Shown in pieces: positions 27,295-35,214 of a DNA stretch of 64,000 bases. Source of the DNA: Akkermansia muciniphila (GTDB lineage Bacteria > Verrucomicrobiota > Verrucomicrobiia > Opitutales > Opitutaceae); the NCBI GenBank assembly GCA_945888375.1, contig CAMCZZ010000018.1, positions 1 through 64,000 on the forward strand, in the 5' to 3' direction. The number at the start of each line of letters is the position of its first letter. Position 1 is the stretch's first letter. The notes under the pieces are model-generated. The model worked only from the letters and a program-made list of their open reading frames with translations. It did not search any database and was not told the origin of the DNA. Made by a program: the position numbers and the translations under genes.

Positions 27295-28596
27295 ATGGCC
27301 CCCGACCTGCCGCCCCCGCCGCCCCCCGCCTTTCATGCCTGGGCTCCCCGCCCTCCCCTGGGCTGGAACAGCTGGGATTGCTTCGCCACCACCGTCACCG
27401 AGGCCCAGACGAGGGACCAAGCGGATTTCATGGCGAAAAACCTCCTCCGGCACGGCTGGGAATACGTGGTCGTCGATATCCAGTGGTATGAGCCCCACGC
27501 CACTGGCTACGACTACCGCAACGATGCCGCCCTGGTCACCGACGCCCACGGTCGCCTTCTGCCCGCCGTGAATAAGTTCCCATCCTCGGCCGAGGGCGCC
27601 GGTTTCCGCCCCCTCGCCGACTACATCCATGGCCAGGGCCTGAAATTCGGCATCCACCTCATGCGCGGCATCCCCCGCCAGGCCGTGGCGCAAAACCTGC
27701 CCATCCTCGGAACGGTCCACCACGCCGCCGACATCGCCGATCCCGCCAACACCTGCACCTGGAACAAAGATATGTTCGGGGTCGATATGAGCAAACCCGG
27801 CGCCCAAGAATACTACGATTCGGTCTTCGCTCTGATCGCCTCCTGGGGCGTGGATTACGTCAAGGTGGACGACCTCTCGCGCCCCTACCTGCGCAACCGC
27901 CCCGAGATTGAAGCCATCCGCCGCGCCATCGACCGCACCGGCCGCCCCATGGTCCTCAGCCTTTCGCCAGGCGAGACCGATCTCGCGGGCGCCGACCATG
28001 TCGTTCAACACGCCAACCTCTGGCGCATATCCGACGATTTTTGGGACCAGTGGCCCTTGCTCCACTCGCAGTTCCAACGCCTGCACAATTGGTCAACCCA
28101 CACCAGAGCCGGCGCCTGGCCCGACGCTGACATGATTCCTTTCGGCACCATCGCGATGGGGCGCAAGACCCACTTCACCCCGCCCGAACACCGCACTTTG
28201 ATGACGCTGTGGTGCATCGCCCGGTCCCCCCTGATGTTCGGCGGCGACCTGACCAAGATCGATGATTTCACCCTGTCCTTTCTCACCAACGAGGAGGTGC
28301 TCTCCGTCAACCAACACGGCTCCGCCCCCCGCCAGCTCTTCCGCACCGCCGACGACCGTATCGCCTGGGTTTCCGAGATACCCGCATCTCCCGAGAAATA
28401 CCTTGCCGTCTTCCATGCCGCCGACGCCCCCGCCACCACGCCCGTGGCGATCGACCTTGCCACCCTCGGCTTCACCGGCCCCGTTCGCGTGCGTGACCTC
28501 TGGACCCGGCAGGACCTCGGCCAGTTCAGCGGCACCTTCACCCCCGAGATCGGGGCGCACGACGCCGGCCTTTATCGCTTGGGCCCAGTAAAATAG
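27295..28596 (+). CDS. GH27 family alpha-galactosidase or beta-L-arabinopyranosidase, no signal peptide
   Basis: A 433-residue GH27 enzyme. PPLGWNSWDCFATTV is the family N-terminal signature. Asp192 in YVKVDDL is the predicted nucleophile. WPDADM (275-280) carries the acid/base aspartate. The C-terminal beta-domain runs from about 350. The N-terminus is proline-rich and not a signal peptide, suggesting cytoplasmic action. GH27 includes alpha-galactosidases and beta-L-arabinopyranosidases; the arabinan context makes the second a real possibility. The ATG at 27295 lies 5 bases after the PL11 stop, which indicates an operon. It closes the tightly packed glycosidase run; a 197-base gap follows. 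Confidence 0.92.
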   Translation: MAPDLPPPPPPAFHAWAPRPPLGWNSWDCFATTVTEAQTRDQADFMAKNLLRHGWEYVVVDIQWYEPHATGYDYRNDAALVTDAHGRLLPAVNKFPSSAEGAGFRPLADYIHGQGLKFGIHLMRGIPRQAVAQNLPILGTVHHAADIADPANTCTWNKDMFGVDMSKPGAQEYYDSVFALIASWGVDYVKVDDLSRPYLRNRPEIEAIRRAIDRTGRPMVLSLSPGETDLAGADHVVQHANLWRISDDFWDQWPLLHSQFQRLHNWSTHTRAGAWPDADMIPFGTIAMGRKTHFTPPEHRTLMTLWCIARSPLMFGGDLTKIDDFTLSFLTNEEVLSVNQHGSAPRQLFRTADDRIAWVSEIPASPEKYLAVFHAADAPATTPVAIDLATLGFTGPVRVRDLWTRQDLGQFSGTFTPEIGAHDAGLYRLGPVK

Positions 28597-28793
28597 AGAG
28601 CCGGCGCTGCCGTCAGAGTAAACTGGAGTCGTGGGGTTTTATCCCTGCAACCATCGGGCCATTAAAGCTACTCCAACGGCTAAAACCCGCCGCACATCGG
28701 TTGCGGAAATGCCCCAAAGCCGCTGTATTGCGCTGCCTCGCGCTTTCTTTCCATCTACGCATCGCTGCATTCTCGTTTTCCGCTGAATTTTAA

Positions 28794-31088
28794 ATGAGCC
28801 ACGACCACGCCACCGCCGTCCTGCCCGTCCCCACCAAACTCGACTACTCCCTGACCGGCGAAAGCGCCACCCGCGCCATCGAGCGAGGCCTCGCCGAGGC
28901 CGAGTGGTATCAATGCCCGGTCCCCCGTGAAACCATGCGTAAACTGCTGGAGCGTCGCGATGGCCCCGCCATCCGCGATACCCTGCTCTGGTTCAGCCTT
29001 CTGCTTGGCTCCGCCTACGCCACCTGGGCGCTCTGGGGCTCCTGGTGGGCAATCCTGCCCTACGCCTTCTACGCCGTGCTCTACGGCTCCACGTCCGACT
29101 CCCGCTGGCACGAGTCCAGCCACGGCACCGCGTTCAAGACCGACTGGATGAACAACGCCCTTTACGAGATCGCCTCGTTCATGGTCATGCGCGAGTCCAC
29201 GCTCTGGCGCTGGTCCCACACCCGCCACCACTCCGACACCATCATTGTCGGGCGCGACCCCGAGATCGCCGTCCCCCGCCCGCCCGACCTGCAGGCCCTT
29301 CTCCTGGGCTTCTTCAACCTCGGCGTTTATCCCGTGTATTTCGGCAAACTCCTCCGGCACTCACTCGGCCGCATGGCCGCGGACGAAAAGACCTTCATCC
29401 CCGAGACGGAGTTTCCCAAAATCTACCGAAAGGCCCGTATCTCCGTCGCCATCTACCTGGCCGTCATCGCCACCGCCCTCGCCACCCACAGCATCCTTCC
29501 CCTGCTGTTTGTCGGCCTGGCCAATATCTTCGGCTCTTGGCTGATGGTCGTCTACGGCCTCACCCAGCACGCCGGCCTCGCCGAGAACGTCCTCGACCAC
29601 CGCCTGAACTGCCGGACCGTCTACCTCAACTTCATCCACCGGTATCTGTATTGGAACATGAACTACCACGTGGAACACCACATGTTCCCGCTCGTTCCCT
29701 ACCATAACCTGCCAAAACTCCACGCCGTCGTGAAAGACGATTGCCCCACGCCCTACCCGGGCCTCCTCGCCGCCTGGCGCGAGATCATCCCGGCCATCCT
29801 GCGTCAGGTCAAAGACCCCGCCTACCACGTGAAACGCGTGCTCCCCGCGCCCCAGACCCGCGCCTCCGGACCCTCCGCCGGACGCCGCGCCGGCGACGCC
29901 AAGCCGGACGCCGACGGCTGGCTCGAGATCTGCGCCGCCGCCGACCTCGGACCCGCCGACGTCATCCGCTTCGACCACGGCAAAAAAACCTACGCCCTCT
30001 ATCGCGACGCCGACCGCATCCTCTATGCCACCGACGGCATCTGCACCCACGGCAACACCCATCTCGCCGACGGCCTGGTGAAGGGAAAGATCATCGAGTG
30101 CCCCAAGCACAACGGCCGCTTCAACCTCACCGATGGCTCTCCCGCCCGCCCCCCCGTCTGCCGCGGCCTCGCCACCTACCCCCTCGAGGAACGCCAGGGC
30201 AGACTCTGGCTGAATGTCGCCAAATCCGGCGGCACCGGCGCCCGCGCCGAAAAAACCTACCAGCTGCGCGTGGTTTCCAACCGCAGCGTGGCCACTTTCA
30301 TCAAGGAACTCGTGCTCGAGCCCCTCGACGCCACCGATAAGATCGGCTTTACCCCCGGCGACTACCTGCAACTCGACATCCCAGCCTACGCCGAGATCCG
30401 CTTTGCCGAGTTCGAAATCCCCGAACCCTACGCATCCGTCTGGCGCAACCAGCACGTTTTCGACCTCGTCGCCCGCAACCCCGGGTCCGGGCGCCGCAAC
30501 AACTACTCCCTCGCCTCCAACCAAAGCTCCGAGCGCGTCCTCCGCTTCAATGTCCGCATCGCCACCCCGCCCCCCGGCCAGGCCTGCCCTCCCGGCGTCG
30601 GTTCCGCCTACATTTTCAGCCTGAAACCCGGCGATACCGTCACCGCCATCGGCCCTTTCGGCGACTTCCACCCCAAGCCCACCCAGCGAGAGATGGTCTA
30701 TATCGGCGGCGGCGCCGGCATGGCCCCGCTCCGCGCCCATCTTTCGTGGCTCTTCGAAACCGAAAACACCGCCCGCCGCGTCTCCTTCTGGTATGGCGCA
30801 CGCTCACGGCAGGAAATCTTCTATGAGGACTATTTCGCCAGCCTCGCCGCCCGCCACCAGAACTTCGCCTTCCACCTCGCCCTGTCCTCCCCCCTGCCCG
30901 AGGACAACTGGACCGGCCATACCGGCTTCATCCACGATGTCGTCTTGGAAAAACATCTACGCGCCCACACCAATCCCCAAGCTGTCGAGTATTACCTCTG
31001 CGGCCCTCCCCTGATGATCAAGGCCTGCGTCAAAGTCCTCTCCGACCTCGGCGTCCCCACCCACCAGATCGCCTACGACGAATTCTGA
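28794..31088 (+). CDS. three-part fusion oxygenase: desaturase/MocD-type di-iron domain + Rieske ferredoxin + NqrF-type NADH reductase
   Basis: A 764-residue single chain. Part 1 (about 1-350) is a membrane fatty-acid-desaturase/hydroxylase domain with membrane segments at about 60-98, 165-185 and 215-258 and histidine boxes H106ESSH110, H142TRHH146 and H292VEHH296; WHESSHGTAF resembles AlkB/MocD hydrocarbon oxygenases. Part 2 (about 373-477) is a Rieske ferredoxin with C417-T-H419 and C436-P-K-H439. Part 3 (about 485-764) matches the FAD/NADH half of NqrF (NNYSLASN, GPFGDFHP, YIGGGAGMAPLRAHL, FWYGARSRQEIFYEDY, YLCGPP), without NqrF's membrane helix and plant-type 2Fe-2S domain. The chain therefore contains the whole path NADH-FAD-2Fe2S-di-iron and is probably a self-sufficient hydroxylase or demethylase. 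The substrate is unknown. Separate mocD/mocE/mocF genes in rhizobia form the nearest described system. A TIM-barrel isomerase gene follows after 57 bases. Confidence 0.9.
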   Translation: MSHDHATAVLPVPTKLDYSLTGESATRAIERGLAEAEWYQCPVPRETMRKLLERRDGPAIRDTLLWFSLLLGSAYATWALWGSWWAILPYAFYAVLYGSTSDSRWHESSHGTAFKTDWMNNALYEIASFMVMRESTLWRWSHTRHHSDTIIVGRDPEIAVPRPPDLQALLLGFFNLGVYPVYFGKLLRHSLGRMAADEKTFIPETEFPKIYRKARISVAIYLAVIATALATHSILPLLFVGLANIFGSWLMVVYGLTQHAGLAENVLDHRLNCRTVYLNFIHRYLYWNMNYHVEHHMFPLVPYHNLPKLHAVVKDDCPTPYPGLLAAWREIIPAILRQVKDPAYHVKRVLPAPQTRASGPSAGRRAGDAKPDADGWLEICAAADLGPADVIRFDHGKKTYALYRDADRILYATDGICTHGNTHLADGLVKGKIIECPKHNGRFNLTDGSPARPPVCRGLATYPLEERQGRLWLNVAKSGGTGARAEKTYQLRVVSNRSVATFIKELVLEPLDATDKIGFTPGDYLQLDIPAYAEIRFAEFEIPEPYASVWRNQHVFDLVARNPGSGRRNNYSLASNQSSERVLRFNVRIATPPPGQACPPGVGSAYIFSLKPGDTVTAIGPFGDFHPKPTQREMVYIGGGAGMAPLRAHLSWLFETENTARRVSFWYGARSRQEIFYEDYFASLAARHQNFAFHLALSSPLPEDNWTGHTGFIHDVVLEKHLRAHTNPQAVEYYLCGPPLMIKACVKVLSDLGVPTHQIAYDEF

Positions 31089-31145
31089 GCCGGGCCCGCC
31101 ACGTCCGGCCTTTCAGCCCCAATCTCCCTCCTCTGCCCACCTCCC

Positions 31146-32003
31146 ATGCCTGCCCTGCCTCCCCCCCGCCTCGTGCAAATGGCCGCTCTCTGGTCCCTCT
31201 GGGACTACCCCTCCGCCAAGGCCGAGTGGTCCCTCGAAAAGAAGTTCGCCGCCATTAAAGCCGCCGGTTTCGACGGCATCGCCACCGCCATGAACCCGGA
31301 ACTCGGCAAACTCGCCGAGAAACACGGGCTTTGCTCCGTCGGCTATATTTCCTCCGGCAAACCCGCCGACTTCCGCCGCCTCATCCAGGAAAACCGCGAC
31401 GGCGGCGCGAAACGCATCAACGTCCAGCTCGCCTACCACGATACCCCGGTCGAAAAAGGCACCGCCCTCGCCATCCGGCTCGTCGAGCTTGGTGAAAAAC
31501 TCGGCTGCCCTTGCGATATCGAAGTCCACCGCAACACCTGCACCGAGACGCCCGAAAAAACCTACGCCATCGCCGCCGCCTTCCGGCAAGCCACCGGGAA
31601 ACTCATCCCCCTGACTTGGGATTTCTCCCACGTCTCCGTCGTCAAACACCTCGAGCCACCCTACTGGGAACGCCTGCTGGTCGCCCCCGAGCTCGTCCAG
31701 CACTCCCGGCACTTCCACTTCCGCCCCTTCAACGGCCACCACTGCCAGATCCCCGTCACCGACGGGTCCGGAAAACGTTCAGTCGAGTTCAACCAGTGGC
31801 TGCCCTTCCTCGAGAAAACTCTCGAAATGGCGCTCTCCGCCAAAACCGCCGGCGGCGACTACTATGTCGTCCCTGAAATGGGCCCTGCCCGAGGCGGCTA
31901 TAACTTCGCCCAACTCCCCAATAGCTGGGAGGACGCCCAAGTCCTGCGCGGCATCATCGCGAAAGCGTGGAAAAAAGCCCTCGCCGCCCGGGCCAAAGCC
32001 TAG
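31146..32003 (+). CDS. sugar phosphate isomerase/epimerase-like TIM-barrel protein
   Basis: A 285-residue protein of the xylose-isomerase-like/AP endonuclease 2 fold, the group that includes IolE, IolH, MocC and hydroxypyruvate isomerase. The N-terminus has the barrel-opening pattern SLEKKFAAIKAAGFDGI. Predicted metal ligands lie in CDIEVHRNT, TWDFSHVS, HFHFRP and VVPEMGP. No signal peptide. It is 57 bases after the fusion oxygenase and on the same strand, so the two are probably one transcript; the pair recalls the mocC/mocDEF rhizopine genes. The substrate cannot be assigned. An alternative start at the internal ATG 31179 (MAALWSLWDY) would fit the fold as well. Confidence 0.82.
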   Translation: MPALPPPRLVQMAALWSLWDYPSAKAEWSLEKKFAAIKAAGFDGIATAMNPELGKLAEKHGLCSVGYISSGKPADFRRLIQENRDGGAKRINVQLAYHDTPVEKGTALAIRLVELGEKLGCPCDIEVHRNTCTETPEKTYAIAAAFRQATGKLIPLTWDFSHVSVVKHLEPPYWERLLVAPELVQHSRHFHFRPFNGHHCQIPVTDGSGKRSVEFNQWLPFLEKTLEMALSAKTAGGDYYVVPEMGPARGGYNFAQLPNSWEDAQVLRGIIAKAWKKALAARAKA

Positions 32004-32370
32004 TCGCTACCCCAAAACCCGCAGCGCCCGCGAGGGCCGGAGCAACACCGGCCCCGGCGCGTTTCCCGCCCGCCCGGAGGAAAGATCCAGCCCCGCCCCC
32101 GCCAAGCGCGGCCAAGTCACCGTCGTCTTCGGGCACTCAGACAGGATCATTTCGTTGGACGGCGGAGCAGCGGGACGAGGCGGCGAGCCGATTTCGGCGC
32201 GGACCGGGCGCAGCCCGGAGACGTAGGCGGAGGGTGAGCCCGCAGGGCGAAAAAAACGGAGTGTATTTCGAGCCGAAAGCCCCACCGCAAAGGGCCGCCA
32301 AGGCGCCTCGAAGCGACCCGGGCAACTGCATGATACCGACCAGGCCCTAAGGCCGGCGGCCCGACCCCGC
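32004..32370. other. non-coding gap with hairpins, convergent genes
   Basis: This 367-base gap lies between the 3' ends of the isomerase (+) and the response regulator (-). No credible gene is present. A hairpin GGGCCGG-agcaaca-CCGGCCC (32034-32054) follows the isomerase by 30 bases and could terminate it, although no T-tract follows. Around 32206-32250 is a run of small self-complementary units (GGGCgcaGCCC, GGGtgaGCCC, GCCCgcaGGGC) and then an A7 stretch; I do not recognise it. Confidence 0.5.
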
Positions 32371-32784
32371 TTAACCCATCGCCCCCACCGATTTGGCCGC
32401 GTCGCGCACGATGCCCACAAATTCACGCAAGTCGATCGGTTTTACGAGGTAACGGAAAACCGCCGCCTCGTTCACCGCACGCAACAGCATCTCCGGCCGC
32501 ATAAAGCCAGTCACCAAAATGCGCGCCACTTCGGGATACTCCTCACGGACTTGGACCAGGAAACTCAGGCCGTTACCGCCCGGCATCATGTGATCGGCCA
32601 CCACCACCCGGAAAGCCCGCTTGTGCATGGCAAACTCGGCCTCTTTTACATTCGTGACTGCCACCACGTCGAAATGGGACGAGAGCGCGGCCGAATACAG
32701 GTCCAGCAAGGGCGCTTCATCATCAATGACGAGCACCGCGTCCTTGGTTCTTTCGGCAGAAGTGGAAGAGCTTGCCTGCAACAT
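32371..32784 (-). CDS. single-domain response regulator (CheY-like)
   Basis: A 137-residue stand-alone receiver domain. The acidic pocket is Asp21-Asp22 (VLVIDDE), the phosphoacceptor is Asp64 (VVVADHMMPGG), the switch threonine is Thr92 (LVTGF) and the conserved lysine is Lys115 (LVKPID). There is no DNA-binding or enzymatic output domain, so it must act through a partner protein or a phosphorelay. No histidine kinase is in the window. The ATG at 32784 begins 13 residues before the receiver fold; an in-frame upstream ATG at 32934 would overlap the divergent ankyrin gene and adds no homology. It is divergent from that ankyrin gene across 115 AT-rich bases. Confidence 0.92.
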   Translation of the reverse strand: MLQASSSTSAERTKDAVLVIDDEAPLLDLYSAALSSHFDVVAVTNVKEAEFAMHKRAFRVVVADHMMPGGNGLSFLVQVREEYPEVARILVTGFMRPEMLLRAVNEAAVFRYLVKPIDLREFVGIVRDAAKSVGAMG

Positions 32785-32899
32785 ACCCAAGTTTGATCCA
32801 AACCTTTCTCCCTTAGCAAATCGTTTTCCTTCCGGCCAAAATCTATTGATTCCTATAGTATTGCAGAAAGTCACCGATTGAAAACTGTTCAGCATCGCC
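32785..32899. promoter_or_regulatory. AT-rich divergent promoter region
   Basis: These 115 bases separate the divergent starts of the response regulator (-) and the ankyrin gene (+) and are clearly more AT-rich than the surrounding sequence. TATAGT (32855-32860, + strand) overlaps TACTAT on the minus strand, each a one- or two-mismatch -10 hexamer. No convincing -35 is seen for either, so the promoter call rests on position and composition. Confidence 0.4.
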
Positions 32900-33925
32900 A
32901 TGGATCTCGCCACGTTGCTCGAAGCCCTGCGCACCGGTCAGGATATACCCTCCACGCCGGCCACGACGGGGCACGCCCTCTGGCTGACCCGCAATGCATC
33001 CGGCAACACCGCCCTGCACGTGGCCGCCCGCAATGGCCGTCTGCAACATATCCCGCCCGAGCTCCTCACGCCGGAATTTTTTACAATCAAAAATCAGGCC
33101 GGCTACACCCCGCTACACCGTGCGTTTGAATACGTCGCCGCACCGTCCGCCCTCCCTCCCCGGCTGCTGCTCCACGACTTGCTGGCGATTACCAGCAACG
33201 CCGGCTTTTCGAGCTACCATATCGCCGCCGCCCACGGCCATCTGACCCTTCTCTCGCACTCCATTCTCACCCCGGAACTCCTCACCATCCGCACCCACTT
33301 GGGGAACACCTTCCTCCACGAAGCCGCCGAAACCGGGCAACTCGAAGCCATCCCGCCGGTATTCCTCAACACCGCCGCCTTCGCCCTCGCCAACCTCACC
33401 GGGGAGACCCCCCTCCACACCGCGGCCTTGAACGGCCACCTCGCCCAAATTCCTCGCGCCCTGCTCACCCGCGAAGCCCTGCTCACCCGCACCTCCGCCG
33501 GCGATACCGTGCTCCACGCCGCCGCGCTCGCCCGCCACCTCGACCACATCCCGCCCGAACACCTCGTGCACGATACCCTCGTGCTCGCCAGCAAAGCCGG
33601 CTTCACCGTCCTGCACGCCGCCGCCGAGACTGGGCAGCTCCGCGCCATCCCCCGGTCCGCCCTCACCAGCGAGCTCCTCGCCACGCGTAACGACCATGGC
33701 GACAGCCCTTTGCATGCCGCCGCCGCCGGCGGGCACGTGGACCAGATACCGGTCGCCCTGCTCAGCCCGGAACTGCTCGCCCAGCGCAACTACGACGGCT
33801 TGACGCCGATCGACGTCGCCCGCCACGCCGGGCACCAGAGCCAGATTCCCGAGCACCTTTACCCCCGGGAAACCGGCATTCTAGCCCGCCTCGGCGCCGC
33901 CCTGGGCCTGCGCAAGACGCGCTGA
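32900..33925 (+). CDS. ankyrin-repeat protein
   Basis: A 341-residue protein made almost wholly of about nine ankyrin-like repeats of roughly 33 residues, each with a variant of GNTALHVAARNGRLQHIPPELLTPE. Repeats are regular: TALHVAARNGRL, TPLHRAFEY, SYHIAAAHGHL, TFLHEAAETGQL, TPLHTAALNGHL, TVLHAAALARHL, TVLHAAAETGQL, SPLHAAAAGGHV, TPIDVARHAGH. No signal peptide or membrane segment, so it is probably a cytosolic binding scaffold. The conserved 'IP...LLTPELL' extension in each unit resembles the repeat form found in some bacterial ankyrin effectors and housekeeping proteins. The partner is unknown. It is divergent from a receiver-only response regulator and convergent with hemW. Confidence 0.88.
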   Translation: MDLATLLEALRTGQDIPSTPATTGHALWLTRNASGNTALHVAARNGRLQHIPPELLTPEFFTIKNQAGYTPLHRAFEYVAAPSALPPRLLLHDLLAITSNAGFSSYHIAAAHGHLTLLSHSILTPELLTIRTHLGNTFLHEAAETGQLEAIPPVFLNTAAFALANLTGETPLHTAALNGHLAQIPRALLTREALLTRTSAGDTVLHAAALARHLDHIPPEHLVHDTLVLASKAGFTVLHAAAETGQLRAIPRSALTSELLATRNDHGDSPLHAAAAGGHVDQIPVALLSPELLAQRNYDGLTPIDVARHAGHQSQIPEHLYPRETGILARLGAALGLRKTR

Positions 33926-33944
33926 CGAGTCCGCCGGCGCCGGG

Positions 33945-35183
33945 CTAGGAAAGCAGCCCCACCAGCTCCGCTCCCACCCCATCGGCCAGTAAACGGCCCC
34001 GCCGGGTCAGACGGGGCGCATACCCGCCGCCGGCCGGGAGCGACCCCGCCTCGATCAACCCCTGCTCGGCCAGTCGCCGGAGCGTCGCCCGCGGCTCGGG
34101 CAAGCCTGCCCGCCGGCCGAAACGCGCCTCCAGCGCATCGAGATCCACCCCTGCATTCAGTCGCAGACCGAACAAAAGGGCGTCCTCCAAAAGCAGCCCC
34201 GGCGTCAACGCCACCCGGTCCTCTCCCATGCGCAGACCGTCCCCCACCCGCCTCCCCCAGAGGTCCAGATCGGCGGGATTGGCCCCGCGCCAGCCGTCGT
34301 GCTGGCCCGCCGCCGACGGCCCCACCCCCACCCACTCGTGCATGTTCCAGGTATTCAGGTTATGGACACAAGCGTGCCCGGGCCGGGCGAAATTGGAGAC
34401 CTCGTATTGCCCGTAACCCGCCGCCTCCAGCTCATCCCAAGTGCGCTCGTAAAGACGCGCCTCGAGCACAGGATCCAGCTTCACCTTTCCCCCCGAGAGC
34501 TTCACCCAGAGCTTGGTGTCCTCCTCAAAAGTGAGGCAGTAGGTCGAGAGGTGGTCGGGCGCGAGGGCCACCGCCTGCCGCAGGTCCGCCAGCCAGGCCG
34601 CCTCGTCTTGGCCGGGCAGTGCAAACATGAGATCCAGATTCACGCTGGGAAAGCCCGCTTCGCGAACCCGCTCGTAAGCCCGAAACACCTGCTCCCGGGT
34701 ATGCTGGCGGCCCAGCGCATCCAGCAAAGCGGGCTCAAAACTCTGCACCCCGAGCGATACACGGGTGACCCCAAGCCCCCGCAGCACCGCGAGCCGCGCG
34801 TCCGTGACCGAGGCCGGCGCCAGCTCCACCGTCCACTCCGCCGGCATCCGCCGGCACGCCGCCAGCACGGTTTCACCCAGCTTTTGAAGGTCTTCCGGCC
34901 CCAGCAAGCCGGGCGTGCCGCCGCCCCAAAAGACCGTATCCACCGGTCGGCGCCAGCGCACCAACGCCAATTCGCGCCGGACATTGTCCAGATAAGCCTC
35001 CACCCCCTCCCGGGTGGGAGTCGTTTGATAAAAGGCGCAAAAATCGCACGTGCTGGCGCAAAAGGGCACATGGACATACAGGCCAAGGGGACTGTCGGCA
35101 AAGGCCGCACTCACGCCGTCCTGCGTATCCGGGATAAGCGGACCGGGGGTGATTTCATGCGTTGCCAAAGAAGGGTAAGCCAT
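33945..35183 (-). CDS. hemW: radical SAM heme chaperone HemW (HemN-like)
   Basis: A 412-residue radical SAM protein of the HemW family, formerly annotated as oxygen-independent coproporphyrinogen oxidase. The [4Fe-4S] motif CASTCDFC gives Cys42, Cys46 and Cys49, matching CX3CX2C. The following aromatic residue is F48 within the motif. VFWGGGTPGLL is the SAM-binding GGTP motif; VSLGVQSFEPALLDALGRQH and NLDLMFALPGQ are family signatures. HemW lacks the extra N-terminal cysteine context of true HemN, which fits this sequence. The ATG at 35183 (MAYPSLATHEI) is chosen because upstream sequence has no homology and would overlap the divergent lipoprotein gene. Confidence 0.9.
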   Translation of the reverse strand: MAYPSLATHEITPGPLIPDTQDGVSAAFADSPLGLYVHVPFCASTCDFCAFYQTTPTREGVEAYLDNVRRELALVRWRRPVDTVFWGGGTPGLLGPEDLQKLGETVLAACRRMPAEWTVELAPASVTDARLAVLRGLGVTRVSLGVQSFEPALLDALGRQHTREQVFRAYERVREAGFPSVNLDLMFALPGQDEAAWLADLRQAVALAPDHLSTYCLTFEEDTKLWVKLSGGKVKLDPVLEARLYERTWDELEAAGYGQYEVSNFARPGHACVHNLNTWNMHEWVGVGPSAAGQHDGWRGANPADLDLWGRRVGDGLRMGEDRVALTPGLLLEDALLFGLRLNAGVDLDALEARFGRRAGLPEPRATLRRLAEQGLIEAGSLPAGGGYAPRLTRRGRLLADGVGAELVGLLS

Positions 35184-35214
35184 TTTCGCTGAGCCAAACG
35201 ATATCCTATTCGCG

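Noticed and set aside
28597-28793. Possible riboswitch before the fusion oxygenase
   Set aside because: GCAACC and GGTTGC can pair over a long distance, but I found no cobalamin, TPP, SAM or other class-specific conserved core and no terminator.
32004-32370. Small open frames in the gap, up to about 130 codons on both strands
   Set aside because: They are Pro/Arg/Ala-rich, overlap one another in several frames, and show no homology pattern or start context.
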